A DNA stretch of 45,409 nucleotides from Ignavibacteria bacterium (GCA_012719345.1 JAAYAN010000136.1:1-45409), one strand, 5' to 3'. Shown: positions 6,702 to 16,045, counted from the stretch's first letter. Notes: a model not told the origin generated them from the sequence alone. Translations and numbers: made by a program.

Positions 6702-9566
6702 ATGATAAAGATTCTCAGATATTTTACATTCGCACTGATACTCTTCAATTTCCTTCCGGCGCAGGTTAATAAAAACAGTCTTAAAGAAACAGCCCTTTCG
6801 CATATGAATGCTGGACGTTACGGCGAAGCCATTGATATTTTGAACAAATATATCGCATCAAATCCCCGCAACCCCGAAGGCTATAATTTACGCGGATTGT
6901 GTTACGAAAAGCGCGAACAATTCCTTAATGCCTCATCCGATTTGCGGATTGCCCGCAAGCTTGCCCCCGAGAACACCGAATACCGACGGAATTACGCACG
7001 CATTTTGGAAACCTGGCATAAATTGCTTTACCAGACTATTGAAGGGCGCAAACGTGAAATTGCAATTAATGCCGCAAAAGCCGAAAATTACCTTGAAATT
7101 GGTAAAGCTTACCGCGGACTTGAAGACTGGCCGGAAGCTGAAATTTGGTACGATGAATATGTTAAGCGCGACGACCTCGCTTCTCCCGATGAGATTATCC
7201 GCTACACCGAAATTTTAATGATGACAAAAAATCTTGCCAAAGGCGAAAAAATCCTTAAAAAATACGTGGAACGCCACCCGGATGACTGGCGTTTATGGAG
7301 TCGCTATGGTTATTTTACCTTATGGCAGGGTAAATATAAAATTGCCGAAGATGCATTCGTAAAAGCTCTGGAATTCAAACCGTTCTTTAAAGAAGCAGTT
7401 GACGGACTTGACCTTGCACGAAGACAAGGATACATTCAGCCTTATACGGGCGGCGGCGATAAAAAAGGCAAAGTGTTTTTAATTGATAAATATTACGCAA
7501 TGCTTAAGAGAAACCCCGATGACGATAAAACCAGATTTCTTCTTGTTGATGAGCTGATTAAATACAAAAGAATTGAAGAAGCTTATAAGGAACTTCAAAT
7601 ATTAAAAGACCGGTTTGAAGAAGACAAAAAGTTCCAATCCAAATGGGAATATATAACCGATTACCGCGATAAAGAATATAAGAAAGCAATAACCGAGAAT
7701 GAAGCCCGGCTGAGGAAAAATCCCTCGGACAAAAAAGCGCTGATTAAAGTTTTGGATTATTACGGCTATCTTGAAATGTTTGAAGAAGCTGTTAACGCAA
7801 TCGAGAAATATTATGCAGCCGCAAAAAACGACGATGATCCTGTCCTTTTATATAAATATGCTCAATACTCTGCCTGGAACGGCGATAACGAAAAAGCTGC
7901 CGGCGTAACCGATAAACTTCTGGAAATTTCGCCGGAAAATACCGATTACCAATTCTTCCGCGCACAATTAAGTATTTGGATGAATCGCGATTTGGATAAA
8001 GCCGAAATGTATCTCGAAAATTATATTCAAAAATTCCCGAACAGCATCGAAGTGCTGATACTTCTGAGCAATGTAAAAATGTCGCTTTACAAACTAGACG
8101 AAGCAAACCTGCTGATTGAAAAAATTAAAGAATTGCAGGCTGACGAGTACGAAATTGAAAATCTTGAAAGTAATTTTGAAATAGCAAAAATGAAATTTGA
8201 AGAAGATCGTACGTTTGGAATTCTTCAGCAGGGACGCGAGCACGTTCTTCAGCAGGAATGCCAAGAGGCTCTGCCTTTTTATATCGATTATATTGAACTT
8301 GCCGGAGCCGACAGTTCTCTTAAAAAAGAGTTAGGAGATGTTTATTTTTGCGCCAAAGAATATAATAAAGCTTTATCGGTTTACGATTCTCTTCTTTCTG
8401 CCGGTTATAACTACGATGTAGCTATGCAGCGGGGCAAAGTTCTTTTCGAAAAAGGTGACTCGTTAAATGCTGTTGCAGCTTTTAAAAATGTAGTTGAAAG
8501 AGAACCCAAAGATTTTGAAGCTAATCTTTATCTTGGCGATAGTTATACTAAAACGCGCGATTATGATTTTGCAGAAGCAATTTACGATTCCCTGCTGACA
8601 GGAGATATCGATACAGCGCAAACACGGCTTGTTATGCTCCGAAAAAGCTGGCTGCCCAAACAGACAAGTCTTGCACTGTTCGGTTCATTCCCTATTTATG
8701 CCGGGTTGGCGCCGTCTTTTCTTTTCTACAGCGATAATATAAATTTCAGGCTTTTCAAAGCAGGCGCGCGTCTCGAAGCTGGAATAAATCAGTATATCGC
8801 ACTAGGGGTTTCTTTTTATCAATCCATTATAAAATATTCGTCCGCCAAACAAAATTTCAGCACAATTACAGGACATGTTTTTATCCGCCCATCGCAGACT
8901 TTTACACTTGGTTTCGGTTTCGGAGGAATTACGTCCTCACAAACTTCGGCTAAAACCGAAGTGGAAGCTTTTGCCCGTTACAATGCTGAAGGAAAATTTT
9001 CGATACAAGGAACTTATCAGCGCACCGCCGCTTCGCTTATGATGTATTCCGGGAATCTGATAAATACCGATTATTCCGGCGATATGCTTAAACTTGAGAT
9101 GGAATATTTGCACAAAACAGGACTAATTTTAAGCGGATATTTCAAATATATTAAACTCACAGACGAATTAAAAAACGAAGGCAACGATCTTCTTTTAAGA
9201 ATAGGGAAAAGATTTGAAGACGACATTTACCGTATCGGTTACGAATATTTTTATTCTAATTATAAAATAAATACTCTTTTGCATTACGGAAAACAATTGT
9301 ATTATTCACCTCAGAATTTTGAATCGCATTGCATTTGGGGCGAGTGGGTAATAGAACGCGAAAAAGAGTACGAAATAAAGCTGAACGGCAAAGCAGGCTA
9401 TGTGCCAGTAAGCGAATTTCTGATTCGTGAAGCCGGTGTTGATATGAAATATCAGGTGGAAAGCAATTTGAACTTTAACGGAAAAATAACTTTAGGAAGT
9501 ACTTCAAGAGATAATTCAAGTTATAATTTCGTTTCGGGAACTCTGGCTTTATATTGGAATTTCTGA
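6702..9566 (+). CDS. TPR-repeat protein with C-terminal outer-membrane beta-barrel
   Basis: 954-aa exported protein. An N-terminal signal peptide (MIKILRYFTFALILFNFLPAQ) is followed by about fifteen TPR-like helical pairs (residues about 28-650, for example MNAGRYGEAIDILNKYIASNPRNPEGYNLRG). From about residue 665 the sequence changes to alternating aromatic/polar strands and ends in LALYWNF, the terminal aromatic typical of outer-membrane barrels. The architecture resembles TPR-YaiO proteins and, more loosely, the exporters PgaA and BcsC, where a periplasmic TPR superhelix feeds a barrel. I infer a role in envelope assembly or polysaccharide passage, but no synthase lies next to it. The 5' third is richer in G+C than neighbouring genes. 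Confidence 0.8.
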   Translation: MIKILRYFTFALILFNFLPAQVNKNSLKETALSHMNAGRYGEAIDILNKYIASNPRNPEGYNLRGLCYEKREQFLNASSDLRIARKLAPENTEYRRNYARILETWHKLLYQTIEGRKREIAINAAKAENYLEIGKAYRGLEDWPEAEIWYDEYVKRDDLASPDEIIRYTEILMMTKNLAKGEKILKKYVERHPDDWRLWSRYGYFTLWQGKYKIAEDAFVKALEFKPFFKEAVDGLDLARRQGYIQPYTGGGDKKGKVFLIDKYYAMLKRNPDDDKTRFLLVDELIKYKRIEEAYKELQILKDRFEEDKKFQSKWEYITDYRDKEYKKAITENEARLRKNPSDKKALIKVLDYYGYLEMFEEAVNAIEKYYAAAKNDDDPVLLYKYAQYSAWNGDNEKAAGVTDKLLEISPENTDYQFFRAQLSIWMNRDLDKAEMYLENYIQKFPNSIEVLILLSNVKMSLYKLDEANLLIEKIKELQADEYEIENLESNFEIAKMKFEEDRTFGILQQGREHVLQQECQEALPFYIDYIELAGADSSLKKELGDVYFCAKEYNKALSVYDSLLSAGYNYDVAMQRGKVLFEKGDSLNAVAAFKNVVEREPKDFEANLYLGDSYTKTRDYDFAEAIYDSLLTGDIDTAQTRLVMLRKSWLPKQTSLALFGSFPIYAGLAPSFLFYSDNINFRLFKAGARLEAGINQYIALGVSFYQSIIKYSSAKQNFSTITGHVFIRPSQTFTLGFGFGGITSSQTSAKTEVEAFARYNAEGKFSIQGTYQRTAASLMMYSGNLINTDYSGDMLKLEMEYLHKTGLILSGYFKYIKLTDELKNEGNDLLLRIGKRFEDDIYRIGYEYFYSNYKINTLLHYGKQLYYSPQNFESHCIWGEWVIEREKEYEIKLNGKAGYVPVSEFLIREAGVDMKYQVESNLNFNGKITLGSTSRDNSSYNFVSGTLALYWNF

Positions 9567-9636
9567 TAATTAATCCTTGTTAAAAAACTTTTTTTAGAAT
9601 CGATAGTAATTTCAAATTATTTTTTACAGGAAACTA

Positions 9637-10557
9637 ATGCCGGCAGAACTTAAACCGATTACAGCAATTGTCCCTAAAAAGGAAATCGATATAGTAAAAA
9701 CGGTTTTCAAGGAATTGAAGGACAGGCTGCCTAATCTGGAATATACTCCTTTCAAATACGGAAGGCTCGGAGATAAACACATCATCAGCTTTAAAGTTGA
9801 TGCCGGCTATTTTAACCTTTTTGTTGAAAAATTCACTTTTAATAAGATTAAAATCCTTTTTCTGGAAAAAGAACAAAAGGAAATTGCGGATAGAGCTGAG
9901 GCTATATCAAATAAATCTTCCGATGCAAAATCTGTTGATTGGACAGCGCTTAAAGAATTGAAATCGAATACCTCGCAGAAGAGTATGGCACAGATTGATT
10001 CTTTTATTAAAAACGGCGATTATACACGTCTTCTTGCAATATCGCGTGACATAAGTCAATCTAAAGAAATTATTGAACGGGCAGGAAAAAACATTTCCGT
10101 AGCCATTAACAATGCAATTGAACGAGAAAGACAAAAATCGGAATCTTCACGGATTGGAGCCGAGGAAGCAATTGATAATCTTATAGCAATTGCAGGCGAT
10201 AAAACTTTAAAAAATATGGGACAGACAGAGCTTGCTAAAATAGCAGGACAAATGGCGATAAACCTATGCTGCACGCATCGGAAACATCTCGACAGGCTTA
10301 TAGATATTGCAAATAGTAATGCTGTACCCTATCTTACAAGCGTTAAAGCAGCAATACAACTCGGTGATATTTTAATGGACAATCAGAATGATTATGCAGA
10401 TGATCTTTCGCTTGCAATACGAAAACTTAATCTTCGCTGGCTCGAAAATGCTTACGATATTGTAAGGTATAACCTCGATCCGCACGAAATTGAGACATTC
10501 TATTCTTTTACAATATTTCTAGATCAAAAGCGTAATGCTAAATTTAATCCCCCCTAA
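9637..10557 (+). CDS. Conserved-looking cytoplasmic protein, unknown
   Basis: 306-aa soluble protein I do not recognise. Residues 1-75 look alpha/beta (MPAELKPITAIVPKKEIDIVKTVFKELKDRL...). The rest is predicted mostly helical, with a charged stretch around 145-165 and the run CCTHRKHLDRL near residue 211. There is no signal peptide or membrane segment. It begins 70 bases after the TPR-barrel gene and is followed by another small unknown gene, so the three may form one transcript. No catalytic motif seen. Confidence 0.65.
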   Translation: MPAELKPITAIVPKKEIDIVKTVFKELKDRLPNLEYTPFKYGRLGDKHIISFKVDAGYFNLFVEKFTFNKIKILFLEKEQKEIADRAEAISNKSSDAKSVDWTALKELKSNTSQKSMAQIDSFIKNGDYTRLLAISRDISQSKEIIERAGKNISVAINNAIERERQKSESSRIGAEEAIDNLIAIAGDKTLKNMGQTELAKIAGQMAINLCCTHRKHLDRLIDIANSNAVPYLTSVKAAIQLGDILMDNQNDYADDLSLAIRKLNLRWLENAYDIVRYNLDPHEIETFYSFTIFLDQKRNAKFNPP

Positions 10558-10647
10558 ATATATTCTTCATTGTTACGATAGTAGCATTAGCGATTCAGAG
10601 AATTAAACAAAATCTGATTGAAACTGAAAAAAGAAAAGAGACCGGAA

Positions 10648-11016
10648 ATGATTGAACTTAACATACCATTGAATGCCGCAATATTACTTCTGATGGAAAG
10701 AATGCAGGGGGAATTTGATATACGCGTGCGAAAAGGCAATTACCCCGGTCTGCAGATAACTGACCTTGATAATCACGATTTCAACAATCTTGCTGAAGTT
10801 GCTGCCTTCGATTTAGTTTTTATGCTTCCTGCCGAAATATTTGAAGAAGAAAACAACCTTAGCGAGGTTATTGTTAAAGCGCTCAAAGGAGTTTCGGAAA
10901 AATACGGTAAAAAAATGTTTGAAGAATATACCGAATATAACGCCGCTAAACTTATTAGTCCGATAAAAACGCTTTTTCACTATTCAAATACAAAGAAAAG
11001 CCACCTTTATAATTGA
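10648..11016 (+). CDS. Small hypothetical protein
   Basis: 122-aa acidic, soluble protein beginning MIELNIPLNAAILLLMERM. The ATG at 10648 follows a purine-rich stretch; an in-frame TTG 30 bases upstream would add a Lys/Glu-rich tail and is less likely. The sequence has no recognised motif. It is probably an alpha/beta fold with a C-terminal helix pair. It sits between another unknown gene and the helicase gene, all on the plus strand. Confidence 0.55.
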   Translation: MIELNIPLNAAILLLMERMQGEFDIRVRKGNYPGLQITDLDNHDFNNLAEVAAFDLVFMLPAEIFEEENNLSEVIVKALKGVSEKYGKKMFEEYTEYNAAKLISPIKTLFHYSNTKKSHLYN

Positions 11017-11085
11017 TTGACAAATCTTTCACAAACTATATCCATAATATTTATTTGCGTATATTTGATAATTGAAATTTTATCA

Positions 11086-11092
11086 AACGGAG
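11086..11092 (+). promoter_or_regulatory. Ribosome-binding site deciding a TTG start
   Basis: AACGGAG lies 6 bases before TTG at 11099. The same motif precedes the ATG starts of glnA (37153), the ferredoxin gene (38777) and trxB (42390), which supports TTG 11099 over the upstream TTG at 11072 as the helicase start. Confidence 0.7.
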
Positions 11093-11098
11093 ATTTAT

Positions 11099-12496
11099 TT
11101 GTTCAAGAGAATATTACGCATTATCGGTATCGGTAAAGAAGAAAAAGAAGAATCTATAAAACCTGTTAAAACGGAAACTTCAGAAACACCAGTTTTAAAA
11201 GTTGAAAAACCGGCACCAGAAAAAGTTAAGGAAAATAAAAAACCGGTCTACTCTCCCCGTAAAACTCAAACGAAAACCGAAAAACCTGAACCGGGTTGGG
11301 ATATTTCCCAATATAAAGTAGAAAATGCCGAAGGGAAAAAACGATTTCACGATTTCGATCTGCCGTTAAATATAATACATGCAATATCAGATTTAGGTTA
11401 CAAATATTGCACCCCGATTCAAGCCGAACTTTTAACTGATACACTGAATGGAAAAGACGCTTTCGGACAGGCGCAGACAGGTACTGGAAAAACTGCAGCT
11501 TTTCTCATCTCAATTTTAACCCGGATTATTAAAAACAAACTTCAGCAAAAACCGAAACCCGGAACCCCCCGGGCTTTAATTCTTGCCCCTACACGCGAAC
11601 TTGTTATTCAAATTGCAAAAGAAGCTTCTGTTTTATCGAAGTATGCAAAAATAAAAATAATTTCCGTTTATGGCGGAATGCACTACAAAAAGCAAAAATC
11701 TTTGCTCGAAAACGAAATATTTGATATTGTTGTAGCAACCCCCGGCAGACTTTTGGATTTCTGCAAAACAAAGGTTATTCATCTTAATAAAGTTGAAATA
11801 CTAGTGCTTGATGAAGCAGACAGAATGCTTGATATGGGTTTTATTCCTGATGTTAGGGAAATTATAAAAAAAACTCCTCAGCGCGGAACAAGACAGACTT
11901 TATTTTTCAGCGCGACAATTTCCGATAGAGTTAAAAGGCTTGCACATAGCTGGACAAACAATCCTTCCTTCGTTTCAATTGACCCCGAGCAGGTTACTGT
12001 CGATTCGGTCGAACAATATTTTTATCTTGTTGAACGAAGTGAAAAAATGCTTATTATCGCAAATCTTATCAAATCGCGAAACATTCAAAAATCAATTGTA
12101 TTCTGCAACCGAAAAGACGAAACCAGAGTTGTTGGTGATTATCTTAACAAAGCTGGGATTAAGTGCGAAATTCTTTCGGGTGATGTTGAGCAGCGAAAAA
12201 GGCTGGCAACTTTAGAAAAATTCAAAAACGAAGATATCCGGATACTTGTTGCTACCGATATTGCCGGAAGAGGAATTCACGTTGACAATGTTAAATATGT
12301 TTTCAATTACTCGCTGCCCGATGACCCCGAAGATTATGTTCATCGCATCGGAAGAACCGGAAGAGCGGGCGAGAAAGGCATTTCGGTAAGTTTAGCAGGT
12401 GAGGATGATTCGTTTGCAATTCCAGCAATCGAAAAGTTTACAGGGAAAAAGTTCGATTATCAGTATCCGCCGGATGAACTGCTGGTTAAATCGTAA
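11099..12496 (+). CDS. DEAD-box RNA helicase (RhlB/RhlE type)
   Basis: ATP-dependent RNA helicase, 465 aa. From the TTG start, a basic, Lys/Glu/Pro-rich N-terminal extension of about 80 residues leads into the two RecA-like domains. Visible motifs are Q-motif (YCTPIQAEL), I AQTGTGKT (125-132), Ia PTREL, Ib TPGR, II DEAD (238-241), III SAT, V DIAGRGIH and VI HRIGRTGRAG. It ends soon after motif VI with no long C-terminal tail. It likely acts in ribosome assembly or RNA decay. The last 37 bases overlap the 3' end of the convergent formiminotransferase gene. Confidence 0.95.
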   Translation: MFKRILRIIGIGKEEKEESIKPVKTETSETPVLKVEKPAPEKVKENKKPVYSPRKTQTKTEKPEPGWDISQYKVENAEGKKRFHDFDLPLNIIHAISDLGYKYCTPIQAELLTDTLNGKDAFGQAQTGTGKTAAFLISILTRIIKNKLQQKPKPGTPRALILAPTRELVIQIAKEASVLSKYAKIKIISVYGGMHYKKQKSLLENEIFDIVVATPGRLLDFCKTKVIHLNKVEILVLDEADRMLDMGFIPDVREIIKKTPQRGTRQTLFFSATISDRVKRLAHSWTNNPSFVSIDPEQVTVDSVEQYFYLVERSEKMLIIANLIKSRNIQKSIVFCNRKDETRVVGDYLNKAGIKCEILSGDVEQRKRLATLEKFKNEDIRILVATDIAGRGIHVDNVKYVFNYSLPDDPEDYVHRIGRTGRAGEKGISVSLAGEDDSFAIPAIEKFTGKKFDYQYPPDELLVKS

Positions 12497-13497
12497 TAAC
12501 TTTTCAGTATTTTCTTCTCCGGATCGAAAAGAACTTTATCGTTAAGTCCAAGATTAAAAACAGCGGATTGTATTATTTCATTATCCGAAAATGAACCGCT
12601 GTTGTCGTTCCTGCTCAGATAAAAATTTCCTGCTTCTTTTATCGCTTCTTCAGGTATCAGACCGATAATTTCACTTCCCGTAACAGAAATACCCAATTCG
12701 GCAGCAAGCCTTTTTGTTTCTTCATATACGTGATGCACAGAAGTGATTTTATAATTTATAAGATTAAACGAAACTTGCGCGCAATTGTATTCCGGCACAA
12801 ACCAGCCGATTGCTTTGCAGTTTTTAAATCTTCCTTGAACTTCGTTTACACTTCCATCCGAATTTTTAACAAAACGTTTTTCACGCAGTATTCCGGCAAT
12901 AGTCGAGGCGGCTTTTGTGTCGGTCGAGTTCAGATTTATGTTATAAGCTATCAGGAAATTCCTTACACCGATAACTGTAGCCCCGGTTTTAGGATTAAAA
13001 ACATCGGGACCGAAATCCGGTTTCCATTCCTGCAGTTTCATTTTATCGGCAAAGCCTTCGTAATTTCCTTTTCTTATTTCGGCTAAGTTTTTTCTTTGCG
13101 GATTCGCCGCAGAATTCTCGTAAAGATAAACCGGAATAGAAAGTTCATTCCCGACTTTTTGGGCAATTCTCATTGAAATATCAACACATTCTTGCTCATT
13201 AATTCCGTGCAAAGGAATTAAAGGGAATACATCTGTTGCCCCGATGCGCGGATGAGTTCCTCTGTGTTTGCGCATATCAATTTCTTGTGCAGCTGTTTTG
13301 ATCGATTCGTAAGCTGCTTTTTCAACTCCTTCGGGCGAGCCGGCAAACGTGATAACTGTCCGGTTTGCATCAAATCCGGTATCGATATGAAGCAGTTTAA
13401 CGTCCGGAATGGATGTTATTGAATTTGCTATTTTATCAATTTTATTTTTATCGCGCCCTTCCGAAAAGTTAGGAACGCATTCAATTAGTTTTGTCAT
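12460..13497 (-). CDS. ftcD: Glutamate formimidoyltransferase
   Basis: Transfers the formimino group between formiminoglutamate and tetrahydrofolate in histidine degradation and one-carbon metabolism. The N-terminus IECVPNFSEGRD is the hallmark of the formiminotransferase N-subdomain. HRGTHPRIGATDVFPLIPL contains the conserved catalytic histidine region, and GARGVGVRNFLIAYN-like GATVIGVRNFLIAYNINL is present. At 345 aa it is transferase-only, without the cyclodeaminase domain found in the bifunctional enzyme. No other hut gene is present here. It starts at ATG 13497, six bases from the stop of the T9SS esterase gene, so the two are probably cotranscribed. The tail overlaps the helicase gene convergently. 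Confidence 0.93.
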   Translation of the reverse strand: MTKLIECVPNFSEGRDKNKIDKIANSITSIPDVKLLHIDTGFDANRTVITFAGSPEGVEKAAYESIKTAAQEIDMRKHRGTHPRIGATDVFPLIPLHGINEQECVDISMRIAQKVGNELSIPVYLYENSAANPQRKNLAEIRKGNYEGFADKMKLQEWKPDFGPDVFNPKTGATVIGVRNFLIAYNINLNSTDTKAASTIAGILREKRFVKNSDGSVNEVQGRFKNCKAIGWFVPEYNCAQVSFNLINYKITSVHHVYEETKRLAAELGISVTGSEIIGLIPEEAIKEAGNFYLSRNDNSGSFSDNEIIQSAVFNLGLNDKVLFDPEKKILKSYYDLTSSSSGGY

Positions 13498-13502
13498 ATC
13501 TT

Positions 13503-14837
13503 CTATTTCGCGAGCATTATTTTTTTAACCTGATTGAAACTGCCTGCGCTTATTTTAACTAAATAGATTCCGCTCGAAAGGTCGTTAGCTGTGAATTTTA
13601 CTTCGTGCTTTCCGGCATCTTGCGTTTCATTTACAAGTGTTGCAACTTCCTGACCGAGGAGGTTGAAAACCTTGAGGGTAACGAACCCCTCCTGCTTCCT
13701 CCCCTTTACTAAAGGGGAGGACTGAGGTGGGGTTTTGTATTTAATTATTGTTGAGGGATTGAAAGGATTCGGGTAAATACTTTCGATGCCGAATTCGTAT
13801 TTTGTGTAGTCGGTGCTTTCTTCAACATCCAAAATAACTCCGTTATCCAGAATAACTTGATTGGATGCTTCGCTTTCCTGAAACTGATAATTAACGCCAG
13901 TCACTTTGAAAGTATCGGAATAACTGGTAAGCGGAAATTCAAAAATTGTTTTGTCAAATTCGGTAGTGCTAATCAATCCGCTTTTGTTATATATTTTGTA
14001 ATACCATATTTTATCGGCAATTTGATTGTCAATTCTTATATCATTCCAGGTTAGCTTAACCCGATTATCGGCAACTGATCCGGTAAGTTCGATAATCCCG
14101 GTCGGCTTCTCATAAACCGTATCGTTTTTAGAAAATGCAAACATCCAGTCCTTCCACGCGGGTTCGCCCTGAGCAACATCCCAAATTTCGTGTCCGTAAC
14201 CTGGGTAGCTTTTGTATCTCATTTTCTTCGCGCCGATATAAACCAATTCCTCATAAACCCTTTCGGTTAAATCGGGTGTATTTATTTCATCCAATTCTCC
14301 GTGGAACATCCAAAAAGGAGTGTGTGAAATATTTTCTGCCCAGTGCGCCTGTCCGCCGCCGCAGACAGACATAGCCGCTGCAAACTTACCGGAAAATTTA
14401 TGGAGCAAATCAAATGTCCCTTCGCCGCCCATCGAAATTCCGTAAACATAAATTCTGTTTGTGTCAATCGGGTAACTTTTAACCAGGCTATCCAAAACGT
14501 GAATAGCAACAGTCATCGGCTCGGTTAAGTTTTCCCACCAGCCGCTCCAATCTCCCCAGTCTTTCGGGGTTCTTGGTGAATAAACAAAACAGGGATTAAC
14601 AGATTGAACTTCGGTGTCGTACCAATTCAGATAAACCGGATAGTTGCTCCCGAATCCGTGCAAATACATTATAAGCGGATAGAATTTTGCGCTGTCTATT
14701 TTTGCAGGATAAAATACTCCGAACTTCAGCTTCCCGTTTTGCGCTTCGTAATAAGTTTTCGGAAGAAGCTGCGAATAAATATTATGTGAAAGAAGACTGC
14801 CTAATAAAACTGCAAAGATAAATTTTTGAATTTTCAT
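13503..14837 (-). CDS. Secreted esterase/peptidase-like alpha/beta hydrolase with T9SS sorting domain
   Basis: 444-aa exported hydrolase. A signal peptide (residues 1-22) leads into an alpha/beta-hydrolase domain like those of PHB depolymerase/feruloyl-esterase-like proteins, with Ser135 in GISMGG, Asp183 in HGELDE and His216 in YGHEIWD as the likely triad. An Ig/Fn3-like linker follows (about 235-325). The C-terminal T9SS type A domain has the core YPNPFNPSTIIKY and VTLKVFNLLGQEVATLVNE, ending KKIMLAK, so the protein is expected to cross the outer membrane. Residues 369-385 (TPPQSSPLVKGRKQEGF) are encoded by a palindromic DNA insert in the middle of the sorting domain. Substrate unknown. Confidence 0.85.
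   Translation of the reverse strand: MKIQKFIFAVLLGSLLSHNIYSQLLPKTYYEAQNGKLKFGVFYPAKIDSAKFYPLIMYLHGFGSNYPVYLNWYDTEVQSVNPCFVYSPRTPKDWGDWSGWWENLTEPMTVAIHVLDSLVKSYPIDTNRIYVYGISMGGEGTFDLLHKFSGKFAAAMSVCGGGQAHWAENISHTPFWMFHGELDEINTPDLTERVYEELVYIGAKKMRYKSYPGYGHEIWDVAQGEPAWKDWMFAFSKNDTVYEKPTGIIELTGSVADNRVKLTWNDIRIDNQIADKIWYYKIYNKSGLISTTEFDKTIFEFPLTSYSDTFKVTGVNYQFQESEASNQVILDNGVILDVEESTDYTKYEFGIESIYPNPFNPSTIIKYKTPPQSSPLVKGRKQEGFVTLKVFNLLGQEVATLVNETQDAGKHEVKFTANDLSSGIYLVKISAGSFNQVKKIMLAK
13685..13735. repeat. Palindromic element inserted in frame within a CDS
   Basis: The core is a perfect 23-nt palindrome (13698-13720): arms CCTCCCCTTTA and TAAAGGGGAGG around one central C. The outer flanks AACCCCTC (13685-13692) and GAGGTGGGGTT (13725-13735) are also nearly complementary. 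It is much richer in G+C than its surroundings and keeps the host reading frame open. It looks like a member of a dispersed REP/palindromic-element family; no second copy is in this window. Confidence 0.8.
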
Positions 14838-14863
14838 ACTTGCCTTTTATTAATTACTGAAAT

Positions 14864-16045
14864 CTATTCGGTCTCATCATCCCTGTATTTACGCTTTTTA
14901 CTGCCTTCGTAACTGTCAATCTGCAAAAGAACTCCCTCGAGTTTGCCGTTTACAAGCGGAATTCTCCTCGAAGTTCTTAATCCGATATGTTTGCGCAAAG
15001 AGGGTTCGCCCGTATAAATAAACGCGGATGTGCCCGTGCACTTGGTCTTCAGGAAATCGCCCAGTTCCTTATATAAATCTTCAACCTGCGCTCTTTCGCC
15101 CATTCTTATTCCATAAGGAGGATTAACCACCAAAACGCCGTTTTCGAACTTTGGAATATGCTGAAAAGGCTGAGCGGTTAAAGCCACAGTTTCCGAGAAA
15201 GGCAGACGGGAAAGGTTCTCGCGGACGGTTTTAAGAATTGCCTGTACTTTATCGCTGCCGGAAATAATACCTTTGGGAAGCGGACGCATTTTGCTGTCCT
15301 CCTCTTTCTTAAACTTTTCCCACAGCTTTATATCAAAATCGGGGAGATAAAAGAAACCGAAGTTTTTCCTTAAATATTGCGCAGGAATACGGCAATAATG
15401 CATCAGCGCCTCGCACAAAATTGTTCCCGAACCGCACATACAATCCAGCAAAGGCTTTTCGCCGTCCCACTTGCTTAAGCGGATTATTGCAGCGGCAAGC
15501 GTTTCCTGCATCGGCGCTTCACCTGCTGCAAGCCGGTAACCACGCTTATGCAGCGATTCTCCCGATGTATCAAGACTTAATACCGCTTCGTCTTTTTCGA
15601 TAAAAAGATTGAACCGCACGTTAGGAGTAACAGTATTTACATCCGGGCGTTTGCCGTATTTCGCGCGGAAATAATCGGCGATTCCGTCTTTCAAAACCTG
15701 CGAAGCATATAGAGAATTTGTGAACGCGCTTTTATTTATCGAAGAATTTATGGAAAAAGTCTGGTCAACCTTGAAAATTTTATCCCATTCAATTTTAGAA
15801 GCCATTTTCATTATTGCTTCGGCATTGCGGCAGTGAAATGTTTTCAGAGGGGCAAGAATACGCGAAATCGTCCGCGAAGTGTAATTAATCCTGTAAATAG
15901 TTATTTGGTCGGCTTCAAAGTAAATTCCGCGATAAGCAATTTTTGTGTTTTGCGCTCCAAGTTCAATCAGTTCTTGCTCGCAAAGTTCCTCCATCATTCC
16001 CGGAACCTGCGCAAAGTAAGTTTTCTTCTCTAAATATTCAAACAT
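14864..16045 (-). CDS. THUMP-domain rRNA guanine-N2 methyltransferase (RlmL/YpsC-like)
   Basis: 393-aa class I SAM-dependent RNA methyltransferase. The N-terminal ferredoxin-like plus THUMP region (about 5-155) binds RNA. The catalytic domain carries motif I LLDCMCGSGTI and motif IV NPPYG, the signature of N2-guanine methylation of 23S rRNA (RlmL, m2G2445). Length matches the single-domain YpsC/RlmL-N group, without the second RlmK methyltransferase domain of E. coli RlmKL. ATG at 16045. It ends 27 bases upstream of the esterase start, so it may be the first gene of a transcript with the esterase and ftcD. Confidence 0.9.
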   Translation of the reverse strand: MFEYLEKKTYFAQVPGMMEELCEQELIELGAQNTKIAYRGIYFEADQITIYRINYTSRTISRILAPLKTFHCRNAEAIMKMASKIEWDKIFKVDQTFSINSSINKSAFTNSLYASQVLKDGIADYFRAKYGKRPDVNTVTPNVRFNLFIEKDEAVLSLDTSGESLHKRGYRLAAGEAPMQETLAAAIIRLSKWDGEKPLLDCMCGSGTILCEALMHYCRIPAQYLRKNFGFFYLPDFDIKLWEKFKKEEDSKMRPLPKGIISGSDKVQAILKTVRENLSRLPFSETVALTAQPFQHIPKFENGVLVVNPPYGIRMGERAQVEDLYKELGDFLKTKCTGTSAFIYTGEPSLRKHIGLRTSRRIPLVNGKLEGVLLQIDSYEGSKKRKYRDDETE

